Position numbers and translations under genes: made by a program
Shown here: one piece after another, positions 31,576 through 43,107 of the stretch
Numbering within the stretch: the stretch's first letter is position 1
Layout: each line of letters opens with the position of its first letter
Source of the DNA: Uranotaenia lowii
Lineage: Eukaryota; Arthropoda; Insecta; Diptera; Culicidae
DNA: 64,000 nucleotides
Reading direction: 5' to 3'
Assembly: GCF_029784155.1 (NCBI RefSeq)
Contig: NC_073692.1
Coordinates: 325,719,406-325,783,405 of the forward strand
Notes under the pieces: generated by a model
The model's database searches: none
What the model was told of the DNA's origin: nothing
The model's input: only the letters and a program-made list of their open reading frames with translations

Positions 31576-33147
31576 ATGGAAGACGTCGACTTCAACGAAC
31601 TCAAGGAGCAACAGCGGCAGTTAAAGCGGACCATCAGCAGTGTAGCTAAGTTCGTTGAAGGTTTCTCAATGGAACGGCACGAAAACCAAATCGACGTTCG
31701 GTTGGATATGTTGGAAGATGCGATGCGGAGATTCTACAACGTCCAGCGGAAGATGAAGGTGATCCTCGACGAAGAAGATCTCGAAACCAAATCAGAAGCA
31801 AAGGAATCCGAAAGTCAGCGGGAAAAACGTGTGCAAGCCAAAATAGCCAAGCGTGAGGCTGATTTTGACGAGGCTGCGTCTCAGGTCGAAGAAGTCTACT
31901 GTGCAGCAAAATCTTCCCTGGTAGCCTTCAAGCGAAAAAGACAAGTGTCAGTCGAAGAGTCAGTTTTGTCAACCAGTTCGGTAATGTCGCGTGTAAAGCT
32001 TCCGGAAATTCAGCTGCCGAATTTCAGCGGAAAAATTCGAGACTGGGTCACCTTCCGCGACATGTTTCAGAGTCTCATACACAACAACGGTCAGCTTTCC
32101 CCAGTAGACAAATTCACCTACTTGAGGTCATCGGTGACGGACGAAGCGCTTCAGGAAATCGGCTCAATAGAAATCACGGCGGCAAACTACCAAGTGGCAT
32201 GGAGTTTACTAGAAAAGCGGTATGAGAACAAAAAGCTTATTGTAAAGGCTCATCTAGATGCACTTTTTGCAATTGAACCTATTCGTCGGGAGAACAGCGA
32301 GTCCTTGAATCGCCTCATCGGTGACTTCGACAAAAACCTTCAGATGTTGAACAAGATTGGGGAAAATACCGAGAGTTGGTCAACGTTATTAGCGCACATG
32401 ATTTGCATGCGTCTGGATCCCGTAACACTTCGGCAGTGGGAAACGCATCACAATTCGAAGGAAGTGCCAACCTATTCCAACCTGATGAACTTCCTCCGAG
32501 ATCAGTGTTTGGTTCTACAATCTCTCGTCGCCAATACTTTACCAGAACCTCAGCACCCGAGATTCACGAGATCACCGGATCCACAGTATCGACGATTTAG
32601 GAGCTCGCCTCAGCCAGATTATCGACGGTTGAGAAACACAACAACTTTCCTGGCATCGCAGCCAGAAAAATGCTGCGTCATTTGTGGAGATCGTCAGCAT
32701 AACATTTTTCAGTGTCGGACTTTTAAGAGTTGGTCTGTGTCAGAACGGTTTTCGGAAGTACACAAACGTCGCTTGTGTTTTAAGTGTTTGCAACCTGGAC
32801 ATTATGCCATAGATTGTACCAGAAGTCCCTGTCAAAAATGCCATCGGAACCACCACACACTTTTGCATTATGAAAGTCCTTGTTATTTCTCTCGGCCTCA
32901 CTCACCATCTTACTCCTCCTCCGTTCCACCAACGCGCAACAGACCCGATAATGCCAATCAGTTTGAGACGAACCAAAGTAGAGAAGGCACACAAACTCAG
33001 CGCACACCAAATCGAAGAACTCAGCAATCTATCAATTCGTACCCAGTTGTTAATGCTCCCGCTTCCGACCCACAAAATTACCCACAGTACACCACAGATA
33101 ACCTTTCGCACACTTTGGAATCAGTCAGTAACCCATACAGAGTATGA
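31576..33147 (+). CDS. BEL-type Gag, 523 aa, intact
   Basis: Structural capsid/nucleocapsid protein of a BEL/Pao element. The N-terminal 120 residues are charged and coiled-coil-like. VKLPEIQLPNFSGKIRDW near 137 starts the DUF1759-type capsid domain, which runs to about 320 and aligns with the gag of the 4.9-12.2 kb element (GKIRDWVTFRDMFQSLIHNN versus its GSILRWFSYYDTFDSLVHNN). Three zinc knuckles are at about 367 (CVICGDRQHNIFQC), 401 (CFKCLQPGHYAIDC) and 419 (CQKCHRNHH). It ends in its own stop after a Pro/Ser/Asn-rich tail. Start ATG has a good context (ATCATCATGG). An open gag beside lost pol suggests selection on gag or very recent amplification. Confidence 0.93.
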   Translation: MEDVDFNELKEQQRQLKRTISSVAKFVEGFSMERHENQIDVRLDMLEDAMRRFYNVQRKMKVILDEEDLETKSEAKESESQREKRVQAKIAKREADFDEAASQVEEVYCAAKSSLVAFKRKRQVSVEESVLSTSSVMSRVKLPEIQLPNFSGKIRDWVTFRDMFQSLIHNNGQLSPVDKFTYLRSSVTDEALQEIGSIEITAANYQVAWSLLEKRYENKKLIVKAHLDALFAIEPIRRENSESLNRLIGDFDKNLQMLNKIGENTESWSTLLAHMICMRLDPVTLRQWETHHNSKEVPTYSNLMNFLRDQCLVLQSLVANTLPEPQHPRFTRSPDPQYRRFRSSPQPDYRRLRNTTTFLASQPEKCCVICGDRQHNIFQCRTFKSWSVSERFSEVHKRRLCFKCLQPGHYAIDCTRSPCQKCHRNHHTLLHYESPCYFSRPHSPSYSSSVPPTRNRPDNANQFETNQSREGTQTQRTPNRRTQQSINSYPVVNAPASDPQNYPQYTTDNLSHTLESVSNPYRV

Positions 33148-33330
33148 GTTTGTCAGTTTTTGTTGTCGACTGCTATCGTTCGCGTTAAAAATAGGTTTCG
33201 AATTCACACGATTGCAAGAACGTTGTGATTGGTTCACAGTTTTTGTTACGCCTCTAGTAGTATTGCAGTCAACTTAATCTCCAGAAATGTTGAGATCGCA
33301 CGGAACAGGTTATGTCTCGGTCGTTACGCA
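33148..33330 (+). pseudogene. Remnant of BEL aspartic protease start
   Basis: Directly after the gag stop, one frame reads QFLLSTAIVRVKNR and, after stops and a frameshift, VNLISRNVEIARNRL. In BEL gag-pol the protease domain starts LLSTAxVxVxNR and has NLISxxxV after the active site. The catalytic Asp motif is not preserved. So the element derives from a normal gag-pol that lost pol just past this point. Confidence 0.6.
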
Positions 33331-33354
33331 GCTTGCCTATCTTACGTTCGTGAG

Positions 33355-33650
33355 ATTGTGTCTGAACAAATGTCGGAAAATCGGTCAGTGAAACTGTCAG
33401 CAAATCATTCGGTTATTGAGTCAGAAAATCATTCAGATCACATAGCAAAACTGTCAGAAACTCATTCAGAAATCCATTAAGAAAAAACATTCGGAGAAAC
33501 ATTCAGAACTTTGTCGAAAAAAAACGGTCAGAAACCCATTCAGAAAATCATTTAGAGAATCATTTAATTGATATGTCGGAAACCCATTCAGTAAAACAGT
33601 CAGAATCTGTGTCAGTTTTTATGTCAGAAAATCAGTCAGTCGGACAAGGG
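33355..33650 (+). repeat. TCAGAAAATCATTCAG-type degenerate repeat array
   Basis: Many imperfect iterations of CATTCAGAAAxTC, GTCAGAAA and GTCAGT with irregular spacing. A second patch with the same words is at 34282-34490. Non-coding in all frames over the array. Confidence 0.75.
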
Positions 33651-34789
33651 TCCTGAAGTAACTTGCATCACTCGGTCATTTTTGAAACTTCTTCAGCTCA
33701 TTTTGGAGATTTGCGAGAAGAACAAATTTGTCAAAGGCCAACTCACATTGGTCCAAATTTAAGATCGCTTCGTATTTCGCAACAGTACATCGTGCTGAAG
33801 TCGGACAGCACAATTGTAAATCTATTTGTAGATTTGCTTCATCGTGTCGCACCTCAATCGGCGTTTGTCGAATGGCGAATTGACGGTAGACCCATTTGGT
33901 CAGAATGACTAAATGTCCCCCATTCTATGCCTCCGTCTGCATCGATAATTTATCAGTGCAGACGTCGAGAAGAAACAGCAGCACATACAACACATTTTGT
34001 GTAAAAACGGTACAACTCGTGGTCTTAAAGAAGTGTCGGAAAATTTTTCCATTCTGAATTTCGAAAGCAGAACAAAAATGTCAGCCAAAGCTTGTCATGT
34101 GTGACAGAGCACCACCAGTCGAATGTTATTCTCCAAGTAATTTTCAAAGCAAGTAATTTGGCAAGAGAAAACGTCAAAAATAGAACAAAAACGAAATAGT
34201 TGACCGAGACATCTACATAACCTTATTACTGTCCATGCGCGATAGTAATCATGTCGACAACATAATTTCAGTTGATCAAGAATGATCGTGTCAGATGAAA
34301 TGAGTCAGAAAACGATTTGTCAGAGATCATCATATCGGAAAAGTCATCGTCAGAATTCGCAGTTGGCGAAATGTGTCAGTTTTTTGTCAGAATGTTTGAC
34401 AGAGAATATTATGTCAGAAAGAATTATCGTCAGAATCCGCATTTATCGGAAATGTGTCAGTATATGTATGTCAGTTTATGTCAAAATATGCTTGTTGAAA
34501 TTTAAAAATTGGTACAAGAATGCATGTTGCAATTTTCAAAAAACCTGCTAAAGCCTTTCGAACAATTATTTTTTTTCATGACCCCGACCGCTTGAACAAC
34601 CGATGCCTCCAACAATCCACAATCGAGAACATCCGGTCTGACCCAACAAAACTTCCGGTCCGGCCTAGCACCACAAGTCCGGTCCAAGTTAGCACACGCA
34701 CTGCGGAATTCTCTCATCACGGCAATGCAGTTCGGATACTTTACGGCATCATCAGTTTGAAAGTCGTCTCACAAGTGTACACCAGTTAC

Positions 34790-36374
34790 GCAAGAAGATT
34801 CAACGGTTCCCTGATCAAATCCCAAAGTCAACGGAGGTCATATTTTATCGAAAGGCAGTCATCAGTTATTGTCATCCTACATCGGTTCCGGAAACATCCA
34901 TCAACAACAATTTTTCATCAGTTGATCATCCATTTATTGGTCAATCATAATCAATCATAATATCGACGGGTTAGCGTTGGTCATCATTACGAGCATTTTT
35001 TGGTCCACGCATATTTTGTCAAGCACACGTACCAACCTCTGGTCGAATTTCGACAGGTTGGTGTGGTTCACATCGGTGTAACACAAGGCCTGTGTCAACC
35101 TCCGGTCGATTGTCGACAGGTTGGCACACCGCGCATCATCGCTAAAAGTCAGCCTCTGGTCGGATATCGACAGGCTGTAAAAATCGTTCAAAAGCACCCA
35201 CTGTATGCTCCAACCAACGCTTAAAAAAATCATCCAGCTTCTTTGGTTTCCGGTAACAGCCATGCATCATACTCACCAATCGATCAGCATTCATTATCGC
35301 CTACAAAAAGGAAAAAATGAATGAGTTTTCAAAACTTTTTGTACATTTTGGTACATACCCGAAACGAGAAATCGACACGGCGTTTGGTTTTCGTTGCTGT
35401 TCGCCAGCCTGCGACGGAGTCAACCAACAGCAGCGAGAAACAAAATACACCACCCAGCGAAGGGTACTCATCTGCCAGCAGCATAAGAACAACATAAATT
35501 TGTTTCACCACCCAACTGAGCACGCTCCACTACACCAACAGCAACGCAAATGAGGAATTTCCAAAAGTCATCCATCCAACCGACGGCAATGGAAAACAAT
35601 TTTTCGATTTTGCTTTCGTCCTACGGCATTCACCAAGCTACGCAACAAGATCAACGGTTCTTTGATCAATAACCAACAACAGTTCGGGGAGCCTCACACG
35701 GTCATCGATCATCAAAAAGTACTCATCGGCTCATTCCCAATGTCATCACAAACCTCGGTTCCAAAAACGCTACGAAATCAACAACATTCAGCTGATCAGC
35801 TGGTTTATTGGTCAACTAGTACATTATTGATCACATTATCATATGGTTATGTGGTCGATAAATAATCCATGGTCGGTTTTCGAAGGGTTGAAACTGCAAT
35901 TAAGAATCGATCACAATACAGCATCCCTATGTGCCGGTTGGTTGGTCATCATTAAGACTATTGGCCCACGGTTCATCGCATGCCACGCATCAACCTCTCG
36001 GAAGTCGACGGGTCGAATATAAGCCTCTGGGAGAACGACATGCATCACAATTGGCTCGTTGCACCTTGCACCCTACCTTTTCTGGCACTGGAACTGAATG
36101 GTCCATAGCAAGTTATCAGGTTCCGTTTCCTGCCAAACGCACATCCAACGGTAACCAGGTCCATCATCATCTGCAAGAGAAAAAAAAAAGATGAATTGTC
36201 TAAACTTTTTTAACGTTTGGAAAACTAACATGATCAAAAAATCGACACGCCCTTCGGTTATTCGTTGCTGTTCACCAGCCCACGACGAAACAAACAGCAG
36301 CGACACAACAAAATCCACCACCCAGTGGAGGACACTCATCCAAGCCAGCAACAGCAGCATCTGAATGAGGGAGA
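34790..36374 (+). repeat. Diverged direct duplication of about 750 bp in the gag-only element
   Basis: Unit 1 (34790-35555) and unit 2 (35642-36374) share in order AAGATxCAACGGTT, TTATTGGTCAA, TTGGTCATCATTA, AAATCGACAC, GTTGCTGTTC, AACAGCAGCGA, CACCACCCAG and CAGCAGCA. They are clearly diverged, while the LTRs are not, so the duplication is ancestral to the family rather than to this insertion. Confidence 0.7.
35031..35177 (+). other. Three tandem hairpins with a common stem
   Basis: Hairpins at 35031-35062, 35096-35123 and 35150-35177 each pair a CAACCT or CAGCCT arm with AGGTTG or AGGCTG around a GGTCGA...TCGACA centre. In the third, compensating changes (CAGCCT with AGGCTG) keep the pairing. 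This suggests a selected RNA structure such as a packaging or dimerisation signal. Confidence 0.6.
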
Positions 36375-36779
36375 ATGGAGAAATGCATCAGCTGCAACTC
36401 AAATAACAAATGGAATCATCAACTTACCTTATTTGCCATTTTTTCGTACGGAAAAGTAACTTAACAACTTGAATCAGCCAGCCAGCAAGAACCACGATAT
36501 AATATTCTTGTTTTGGTCGTACAGTTCTTCATTGCCACTCACCCAACAGCATACGAGAGAAGAGAGTGAAAACGAATAGGTCGAGCGAAAATTATCTGGT
36601 GTGTTAAGCAACCGCTTCACGAGCTGTTGCTTTGACAAAAAACAATTGAAATTTGAATTGAATCGATTTAAAAAAGGAACTTGAATTGTATAATTGTAGT
36701 ACGTAAGCATATATTTCAAATTGTTAGTTATAAGTTAATTATTGTAACGTTTATTTTGTTTCGAAACCCGTATGGTTTC

Positions 36780-36792
36780 AAGGGGGCCGGCA
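36780..36792 (+). other. Polypurine tract of the gag-only element
   Basis: AAGGGGGCCGGCA immediately before the 3' LTR, nearly the same as the tract of the other BEL element (AAGGGGGGCGGCA). Confidence 0.8.
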
Positions 36793-37272
36793 TGTTGTGG
36801 AACGGTATTAATTTGATGCTATAAAATAAGAGCCACCCCAAGCGACTAGATAACTAGTGAGTTCTCTCCTGAGAACTCACTCTCAAATCACTGATCATAT
36901 GATCTTCTTGAGTGAATCGAGCAAGTTAGCATAAAAGCAATAAAAAGTTAGTTCGCACCAACCTCCAACAAGACAACATCGGTCTAATTATTACCCCCGT
37001 CGGCTCGGTACAAGTAAAGTTGGGAATAAAAGTTGAACTTTCCCCAAATCGGTTCGGTGTTATTATTAATCGGAAGAAATATCGGCTAGTGATAAATATC
37101 ACTTCACCTCAGTGTTGAAACGAGGTAGAATCGGACTGAATTGATTGCCGTTATTGCACCCACGGCGGACTTTTAATAAGTGCTAGGTTTTATGAAGTGT
37201 TCCCCGGTCGGCCCAACTTTGTGTTACAGTCCACTAAGAAGAAAGTTGAATTTGTTGGGACGATCCGGAACA
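36793..37272 (+). repeat. 3' LTR of the gag-only element
   Basis: 480 bp, TGTTGTGGAACGG to GATCCGGAACA, uninterrupted. TATA box at 36820-36829 and the 11-bp hairpin at about 36857-36883. Followed by target duplication AGCTT. Confidence 0.94.
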
Positions 37273-37277
37273 AGCTT

Positions 37278-38101
37278 TAAGAACTGATTTCAAAGATTTA
37301 GTTAAAAAATGTTATAGTTTTCATGGGAAAGATAAGAAGTTTGATATACAAAACGATTTTTCGTTATAAAATGACTTTATTAATTAATAAACAAAACTCA
37401 TAACACTATTACAATTGAAGATTATTATTGTCTAAAATACGGATGTTTTCCCCGCAACCTAGGTCGTGATCGTATTAACTCGCTTTTCCAAAATAAAAAC
37501 GAACAAATAGAAACTAAAAATTCAAAGAAAGTCAAAATTCAGCAATAAATTTAGTTGTTTGAATCTGATCCATACGCTCTTTGTTGCTATAATACTGTCG
37601 CAAATTTATAAAATCTTTGTAATTGCTCTGTCTGGAAAAATAATATGCTTCAACAGCGTTAAAATAAAAAAAAGAGTTCTTGAAAATTTTGGTAAAGAAA
37701 GTTCATACAAACATTCTAACATGCATTTCAATACTGACTCTGTTTAAACATTTTGTGTTTAAAAACAAATGAGGAAGTTTCTAATCAGATTTCAACATTT
37801 ATGGTTTTAAATTTGAAATTTGTGGAAGCCCGGAACCACTTAGAACGATTTTGATGAACTTGGCCTGTTTATAGGTAAAACATTTTTGCGTCATTTGACC
37901 AAATTTAAGCTTTTCATTGAAAAAAATTGTGATTATTGTGAAGCAATCTTAAATTTCGTGTAGCTGTATCTTTTTGCAATAAGATTTATTGCGCTTAGAT
38001 TTTGAAGCTGACTGAACAAAATTTGAGTTTGTACTCATACATATTTGATAAAAAACCATTGAGCTGTGTCAATTTTATTACAATGCCAAAGAATTATTAA
38101 A
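37278..38101. other. AT-rich non-coding DNA
   Basis: Nothing recognisable. Contiguous with sequence left of 29449 before the LTR element inserted. Confidence 0.4.
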
Positions 38102-38217
38102 AATTTACCGGAAATACCGGTTTTTACCGTACCAAAAGCCGGTATTTCGGTATTGAGAAAATGGACGGTTTTACCGGTTTTACCGGTTTCGATAAAACCG
38201 GTTAGAACACCCTACAA
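38102..38217 (-). repeat. AGGGTG-ended ACCGGT-rich repeat, right end
   Basis: Reverse-strand reading starts AGGGTGTTCTAACCGGTTTT and is full of ACCGGTA words, mirroring 28193-28275. Confidence 0.5.
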
Positions 38218-38849
38218 AATATTCAAACTACATTAAAGGCTTTATAACTAAATGATTGTTACAAAACCAGATTTCATGTTTGGGGGATCACTATGGTTTT
38301 AACGTATCTCAACATCTTCAAAATTATTTGTTTGATTTCAATTAGCACTGAAGGTTTAAAAAATCAATAACAGTAATTTTTTGTTGGGATTCAATTGAGT
38401 TTTCGAACGATTTCTTTCAAAAACAAATATTCTCAAAAATGGGCAATATTGCTGCATAGATTTAGGGGCAAACATTATAAACATTTCTCCATATTTTTTG
38501 GCCTAAAAAACAAATGAAATTGTACCTTCATGCAATTCTCTAGGTTCTACCACTATTCACATGTTTTTATTTTCTTCAAACTTAACCATTTGATAGGTTT
38601 TTCACCAATTTTTCTATACAGGCTTTCCGAAGAAAATGTCCGTTTTTTAAATATCCAAAAATTAACACAGAATGACCATAAAACTATACCTTAACAAAGG
38701 AAAACTGTTATACTTTCACGTAAAACAACTTATTTGCTTCTAAATGCTACCATTTTATCATGAGAGGTGTTTGGATGGTATTTGATGAGTGTAGATTATC
38801 GAAAACATACATTATGGATTGAAAATCACAAAGATCTACTAAAGGTAAA
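38218..38849. other. AT-rich non-coding DNA
   Basis: No feature recognised. Confidence 0.4.
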
Positions 38850-40560
38850 ATGTGATGAGAACTGGAAGAGTTAATGAGTTTGGCTGGATACAGCATGGGC
38901 AGCCTGTAGATATTTTTTAAACATCTGTTTTGCAGAGATTAAAGTTTTTGTAAATGTGATTGAGATGCTCGTACCCAAACCGATATGAGATAGTTCAATA
39001 CTGAGTGGATGAATGCATGGGAAAATTTCAACAGAACATGTTGAGGAACAAAGTGTTTAAATCTTCAGAGCACTCCACAGAAAAGTGAATTTCTATTTTC
39101 CAATTTTTTTGTATGACTATTTCACAAAAGAGTATTTTCTAAATATATACCAAAAGATTTGAAACTTTGTACTTCTTGTATGACAAACTAATTCAAATAT
39201 GGGTCCCTGTGTGGTAATATTACTTTTCCCGGCGAGCGAATCAACATATATTTCGTTTAAGCGTAATTTAATGAGAGTAAATTGCTGAAAAATGTGGATG
39301 GCAGCTTTAAATCATTCTCATTAGTCTATAAAAGAACATCCAGATTTTCCTGAATAGAAGAGAACTGTATCTTGAGCGAAAAGCCTTGCTTTACAAGTGA
39401 TGGAAGGTTACTTATGTCATTTATATACAGAAGGAAAAGTAATGGCCCAATGTTACTGCCTTGTTGAACGCCTATGCTTTTATTCTTTAATTCACTATTT
39501 ACTCCTTCAAATACAATAAATTGTTTTCTGTCTTCGAATTAACTCCTGATAATATCGTTAGCTACTCCTCTTAGTCCATATTTGTTCAATTTTTCTAGTA
39601 AGATGTCATGGTTAAGTGTATCAAAGGATTTTTTTTTTGAATCCAGATAAAATGACCCAACTATATTTTTGGAATCTACATATATCTTCAATTATAAAAT
39701 CAACAAGTTCAGAAATCGTGGTGAGAGTGCTTGAACCTGCTCTTAATCCGTATTGCATTTTGTAAAGCTCTTTGTTATTGTTATAAAAAATTATGATTTT
39801 ATTTATGAGCAATTTCTCAAATAATTTACTAAAAACGCTGAAGTTAGATAAAGGTCGATATTTATTAACATCTTCAGGATCACCAATTTAAAATAGGAGT
39901 CACTTTTGCTGTTTTAAGACAATCCGGGAAACTTCCTGATTCCATTATTGTGATGAATAATTTTTTTGAGGATGGGCGAAAGAAGAATGTTGATGTTTGG
40001 TAGGGAAATAATCTGGTCCACGAGTTTTTTTAGAGTAAGTATTATCGAACTTCAGTTTTTTTCAGTTGATTGCAAAAAAAAGAGTTTAGCACTTCATTGA
40101 TATTGGCCTAGACATCAAACCCCCTTTCAATTGGTATTTCCTTGGCAAGATCTGATCCGATCGAAGAAAGTATTTGTTGAACTAATCAGCAACATATTTT
40201 TGTCTGCTATGAGGTTTTCACCTTGTGTGAGATTGATCGATGCAGATATTTTCTTTTTTTTTTTTTTCCAAAAGTTGGTTGATATTTTTTCATAGTTTAG
40301 ATTGGGTGTATTTTTCAGTGATCGTTCTAAATATAACCGTTTTCACGTTTTCTTATTATGGTATAGTTTTTTGTTAATGTTTTTTACACCTTTCAATTAG
40401 TTGTTCTGTTAATTTTATCAAGGCCCAAAGGTCGTACGATATCCAAGGGCAATGTTTGTCTGGAAAAGTCTAACTTTTGTGATTGGACTTTTGGAAACGC
40501 TCTGAGAGTATCAATATTTTAACGATTGAACTACAATCGACTATGAAACAACTATGTTTT
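38850..40560 (-). pseudogene. CR1/L2-like (Jockey-group) non-LTR pol fossil
   Basis: Read on the minus strand. Upstream of RT: EKISTNFWKK, SASINLTQGENLIADK. RT: ESGSFPDCLKTAKVTPI (about 39940), QYGLRAGSSTLTTISELVDF (39740), FDTLNHDILLEKLNKYGLRG (39600) and GVQQGSNIGPLLFLLYINDI (39460). The C-terminal region at 39050-38870 reads LNYLISVWVRA, QNRCLKNIYRLPMLYP. The family order is clear, but every few dozen codons there is a stop or frameshift. No endonuclease domain or tail was recognised. An old, inactive copy. Confidence 0.8.
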
Positions 40561-40639
40561 TTTTCTTCGTCGTTGTTTCGGAACCCTTGGTACACCACTA
40601 GTAAATTACCACAGTTGATTGTGTGAACGATCGACTCTT

Positions 40640-42375
40640 ACCTGGTCACTATCAGTTGCTCCACAAACATTTCTCTCTCACTCTCCGGATCGCTGTTATC
40701 AGTTGCTCTGCCGCTCTCGACCGAAAAACAACCCAACACCCACAGTCAGTCGCGTCAATCAACAGGTGCGAATACGCAGCACGATCTCTCTTTTGATTTC
40801 TCTCTTACCTGAGCTTTTCATCACCTGCTCGATTCGAGATCAGCTAGCATACCTGCTTTCTTCGCCTCTCGCGGCTGGATCGCTACGCTCCACGACGCTC
40901 GGTGCTCTGTTTACGGTGATCCTCCGTCGCGGAAGCACGCCAATCCCCGGAAAGTCTTTGGAGTGACGTTCGGAGCAGCGTGGTTGTTGTTCGGTGTTTC
41001 TTTGGATGGTCTTTGGAAGTTCTGCGTGCAAGTAGTTTGAGAAGCTTGCTTGAAGGAAATTAAAGCCCCTGCCTTCAGCCAGCTGGGTGACTGAAGTGTA
41101 GTGTGTGGTAGCACCTTTCTTCTTTCTTTCTTTCGTGTTCGATGTGAAGTTTGTGTGCGCCTCTGAAGTTGGACGCAACCCGCGCTAAATTCAGTTCGCG
41201 GTCGATTCGCGTAACGGAACGTTCGGCGGTCTTGTGTGTTGTTGTTGTTTGAGAGAAGGCGTTAGATGGAAAATAAAACGAAGCTTGCGGTAAAAAAATT
41301 GTTGCGGTTGTTTGGGAAGAAAGTAAACGGATGTTTGGAGTGATTGTTGCTTTCCTGTTATCTCCGAGCTAAGGGGTGCTCGCGGTGTTCTTGATGGTTC
41401 TGATTGGTTTTGGGAGTGTTGTTTGTTCCTCCTTGGATTATTGTAGGCAAGGTCTTCCGCTCATAAATCAATGGCTCCAAGATTATGATCACTAAATGTT
41501 AAGCACAACAAAGTGATGCTCGTTTTGTGACGGTTGGCTGATCCTTCGACATTGAGACGCAGCAGCGAACGACGAATTCACGGTTGATGTTAAGTGCTTG
41601 AAAGGTGGTTAAATTGTTGCAGCTGAGGATCCGCAAGTTCAGCCCAAAGTAGAAAAAAAAAACAACCGAGGAAGATCTGATTGCAGAGCTGTCTGTTAAA
41701 TTTGACCGTGCTTATTAGTGCAGGGAAAATCGGTGAAGCTTATTTTTTTCACTCCCCTGAGTAGAGTGCGACTGGATGTTCAAGCTGCAATTAACAATTT
41801 GCACGGAAAAAAGGAGTCACTCAACGGATGTATTGTGACCGATGTAAAAGAATTTACGACAGTTCAAAGAAGTGGGTCTTCGAGAAATTCTTTGCAGTTG
41901 TTGTGATGTGAATGTGTAACCCGCTTATGTTGTTTAACTTCGAAGTTGTTTCAACATCACTTAATTTATGAAGTTGTTGGTCAAATTTGTTTACAGAAAG
42001 TTGTTTGAGATAGTTTCTGCACAGTGAAGGAGAGAAAAATTAAGAAAAAAGTCTCTATTCCAACCCAACTGACCAGTGAGTGCGAGTAACAAACAAGTTC
42101 AATGAAAAAATACTGCACCTCCACGGTGAAGGAAAATAAGCAATTTAGTGAAACGTCTGTGTATTGAACCTGACCAGCTGAAGTCGACAGCTGCCTAGAA
42201 AAAAAAAACAAAAAAAAAAACAGCAAACTAGTACTTTTATAGTACCCAAGCATCGAAATTCGTTCAACCTCCATCTTTTTTTGGATCATATCAATTAATC
42301 ACTTTTTGCAACCCTGGCATCGGCAACGATTCACCGGACTTCGATTGTGGCGGCAACTCTGGACCGTCACTCAAG
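40640..42375 (+). promoter_or_regulatory. Putative promoter and long untranslated first exon of a host gene
   Basis: A 1.7-kb block much less AT-rich than its surroundings, with CT-rich and CTCTC-type promoter-like sequence at 40650-40920. Initiator-like TCAGTT motifs lie at 40652, 40699 and 41191. The block ends at 42375 with ACTCAAG, followed by GTATGG, a good splice donor. Beyond it the sequence becomes AT-rich and intron-like for kilobases. Only short upstream-type ORFs are present (e.g. 41718-41906, 62 codons), so it would be 5' untranslated. The gene cannot be named from this window, and the acceptor exon is not visible. Confidence 0.45.
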
Positions 42376-43107
42376 GTATGGAATCGACTTTTTTGTATTT
42401 TTTTTTCTTATTATGACTTATTTGTTATTGAAGTTTCATAAAAACTGTCTAAATATGATGGATTCCACATTGTTTTTCAAACTAATTGAACGCTTCGATT
42501 AAATAATTCACTGAATAATCAAAAACAAACTATTCAAATGCTTACGAATGCTCATCAGATGTGCATTCGGACATTAAGGAAGATGATAGATTGTTTTTGA
42601 CAGCACATAATTTAAGTCAATCATTTTGTTTAATGACGGTCTATTAGAACGTTTCTTTGATTGAAGTTATTATATTGTTTTTTGTCTGTTATTGGCAGCT
42701 TCTAATAGTACGAGTTAAGATCGTTTGTCATCTCTTCCTAAATTTCTGAGAATCAATGGTTTATTCTCTCGAGTTTTTGGTGCAATTTTTTTCCACACCC
42801 ACATAACGAATTTGTTTGGGTTGTTCATCTCGAATAAGTTGTTCATCAAGTCGCTAGATGATTTGAGAAATTAATCCAAATCAGCGGAATTTTCTTTTAA
42901 ACGGTATCTTAAGCATAGATTTATGCAACATTTTTTTGAGATCACACAGTTGTTGCCGAAATTCCTTATGTTACTCGGTCAAAATCTGGTTTCGCTCGAC
43001 CAGATGACGCTCTTTAAATTTCCACTGCATACGAGTAATTATATGTCCTCGATGTTTTTTTTTACAATTTTTAGCTTAAATCAGTATTGTAAAATATTAC
43101 GAAAAAT
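42376..43107. other. Start of putative intron
   Basis: Follows the splice donor at 42375/42376. A polypyrimidine-rich beginning, no ORF of interest. Confidence 0.4.

Larger units (their letters stand above)
29454..37272 (+). mobile_element. Gag-only (non-autonomous) BEL-type LTR element
   Basis: LTRs begin TGTTGTGGAACGG and end GATCCGGAACA, and are flanked by a perfect 5-bp duplication AGCTT (29449-29453, 37273-37277). The 5' LTR is interrupted by a 684-bp hAT-like MITE. Without it and its 8-bp duplication, the 5' LTR is 480 bp, exactly the length of the 3' LTR, and I see no base differences. Order: LTR, tRNA-Tyr primer site, leader, intact gag, a decayed start of protease, 3.4 kb of repeat-rich non-coding sequence, purine tract, LTR. 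RT, RNase H and integrase are absent, so it depends on enzymes in trans. Confidence 0.92.

Noticed and set aside
33355..33650. CRISPR-like array because of recurring short words
   Set aside because: Word spacing and sequence are irregular, there are no constant repeats with unique spacers, and the context is a eukaryotic retroelement.
34520..34960. 146-codon frame in the gag-only element as a possible extra gene
   Set aside because: No domain, overlaps repeat-rich non-coding sequence and is not conserved in the duplicated unit.
40619..40966. 115-codon frame in the putative promoter/exon block
   Set aside because: Ser/Leu/Arg-rich sequence typical of GC-richer untranslated DNA; overlapping antisense frames are equally open.
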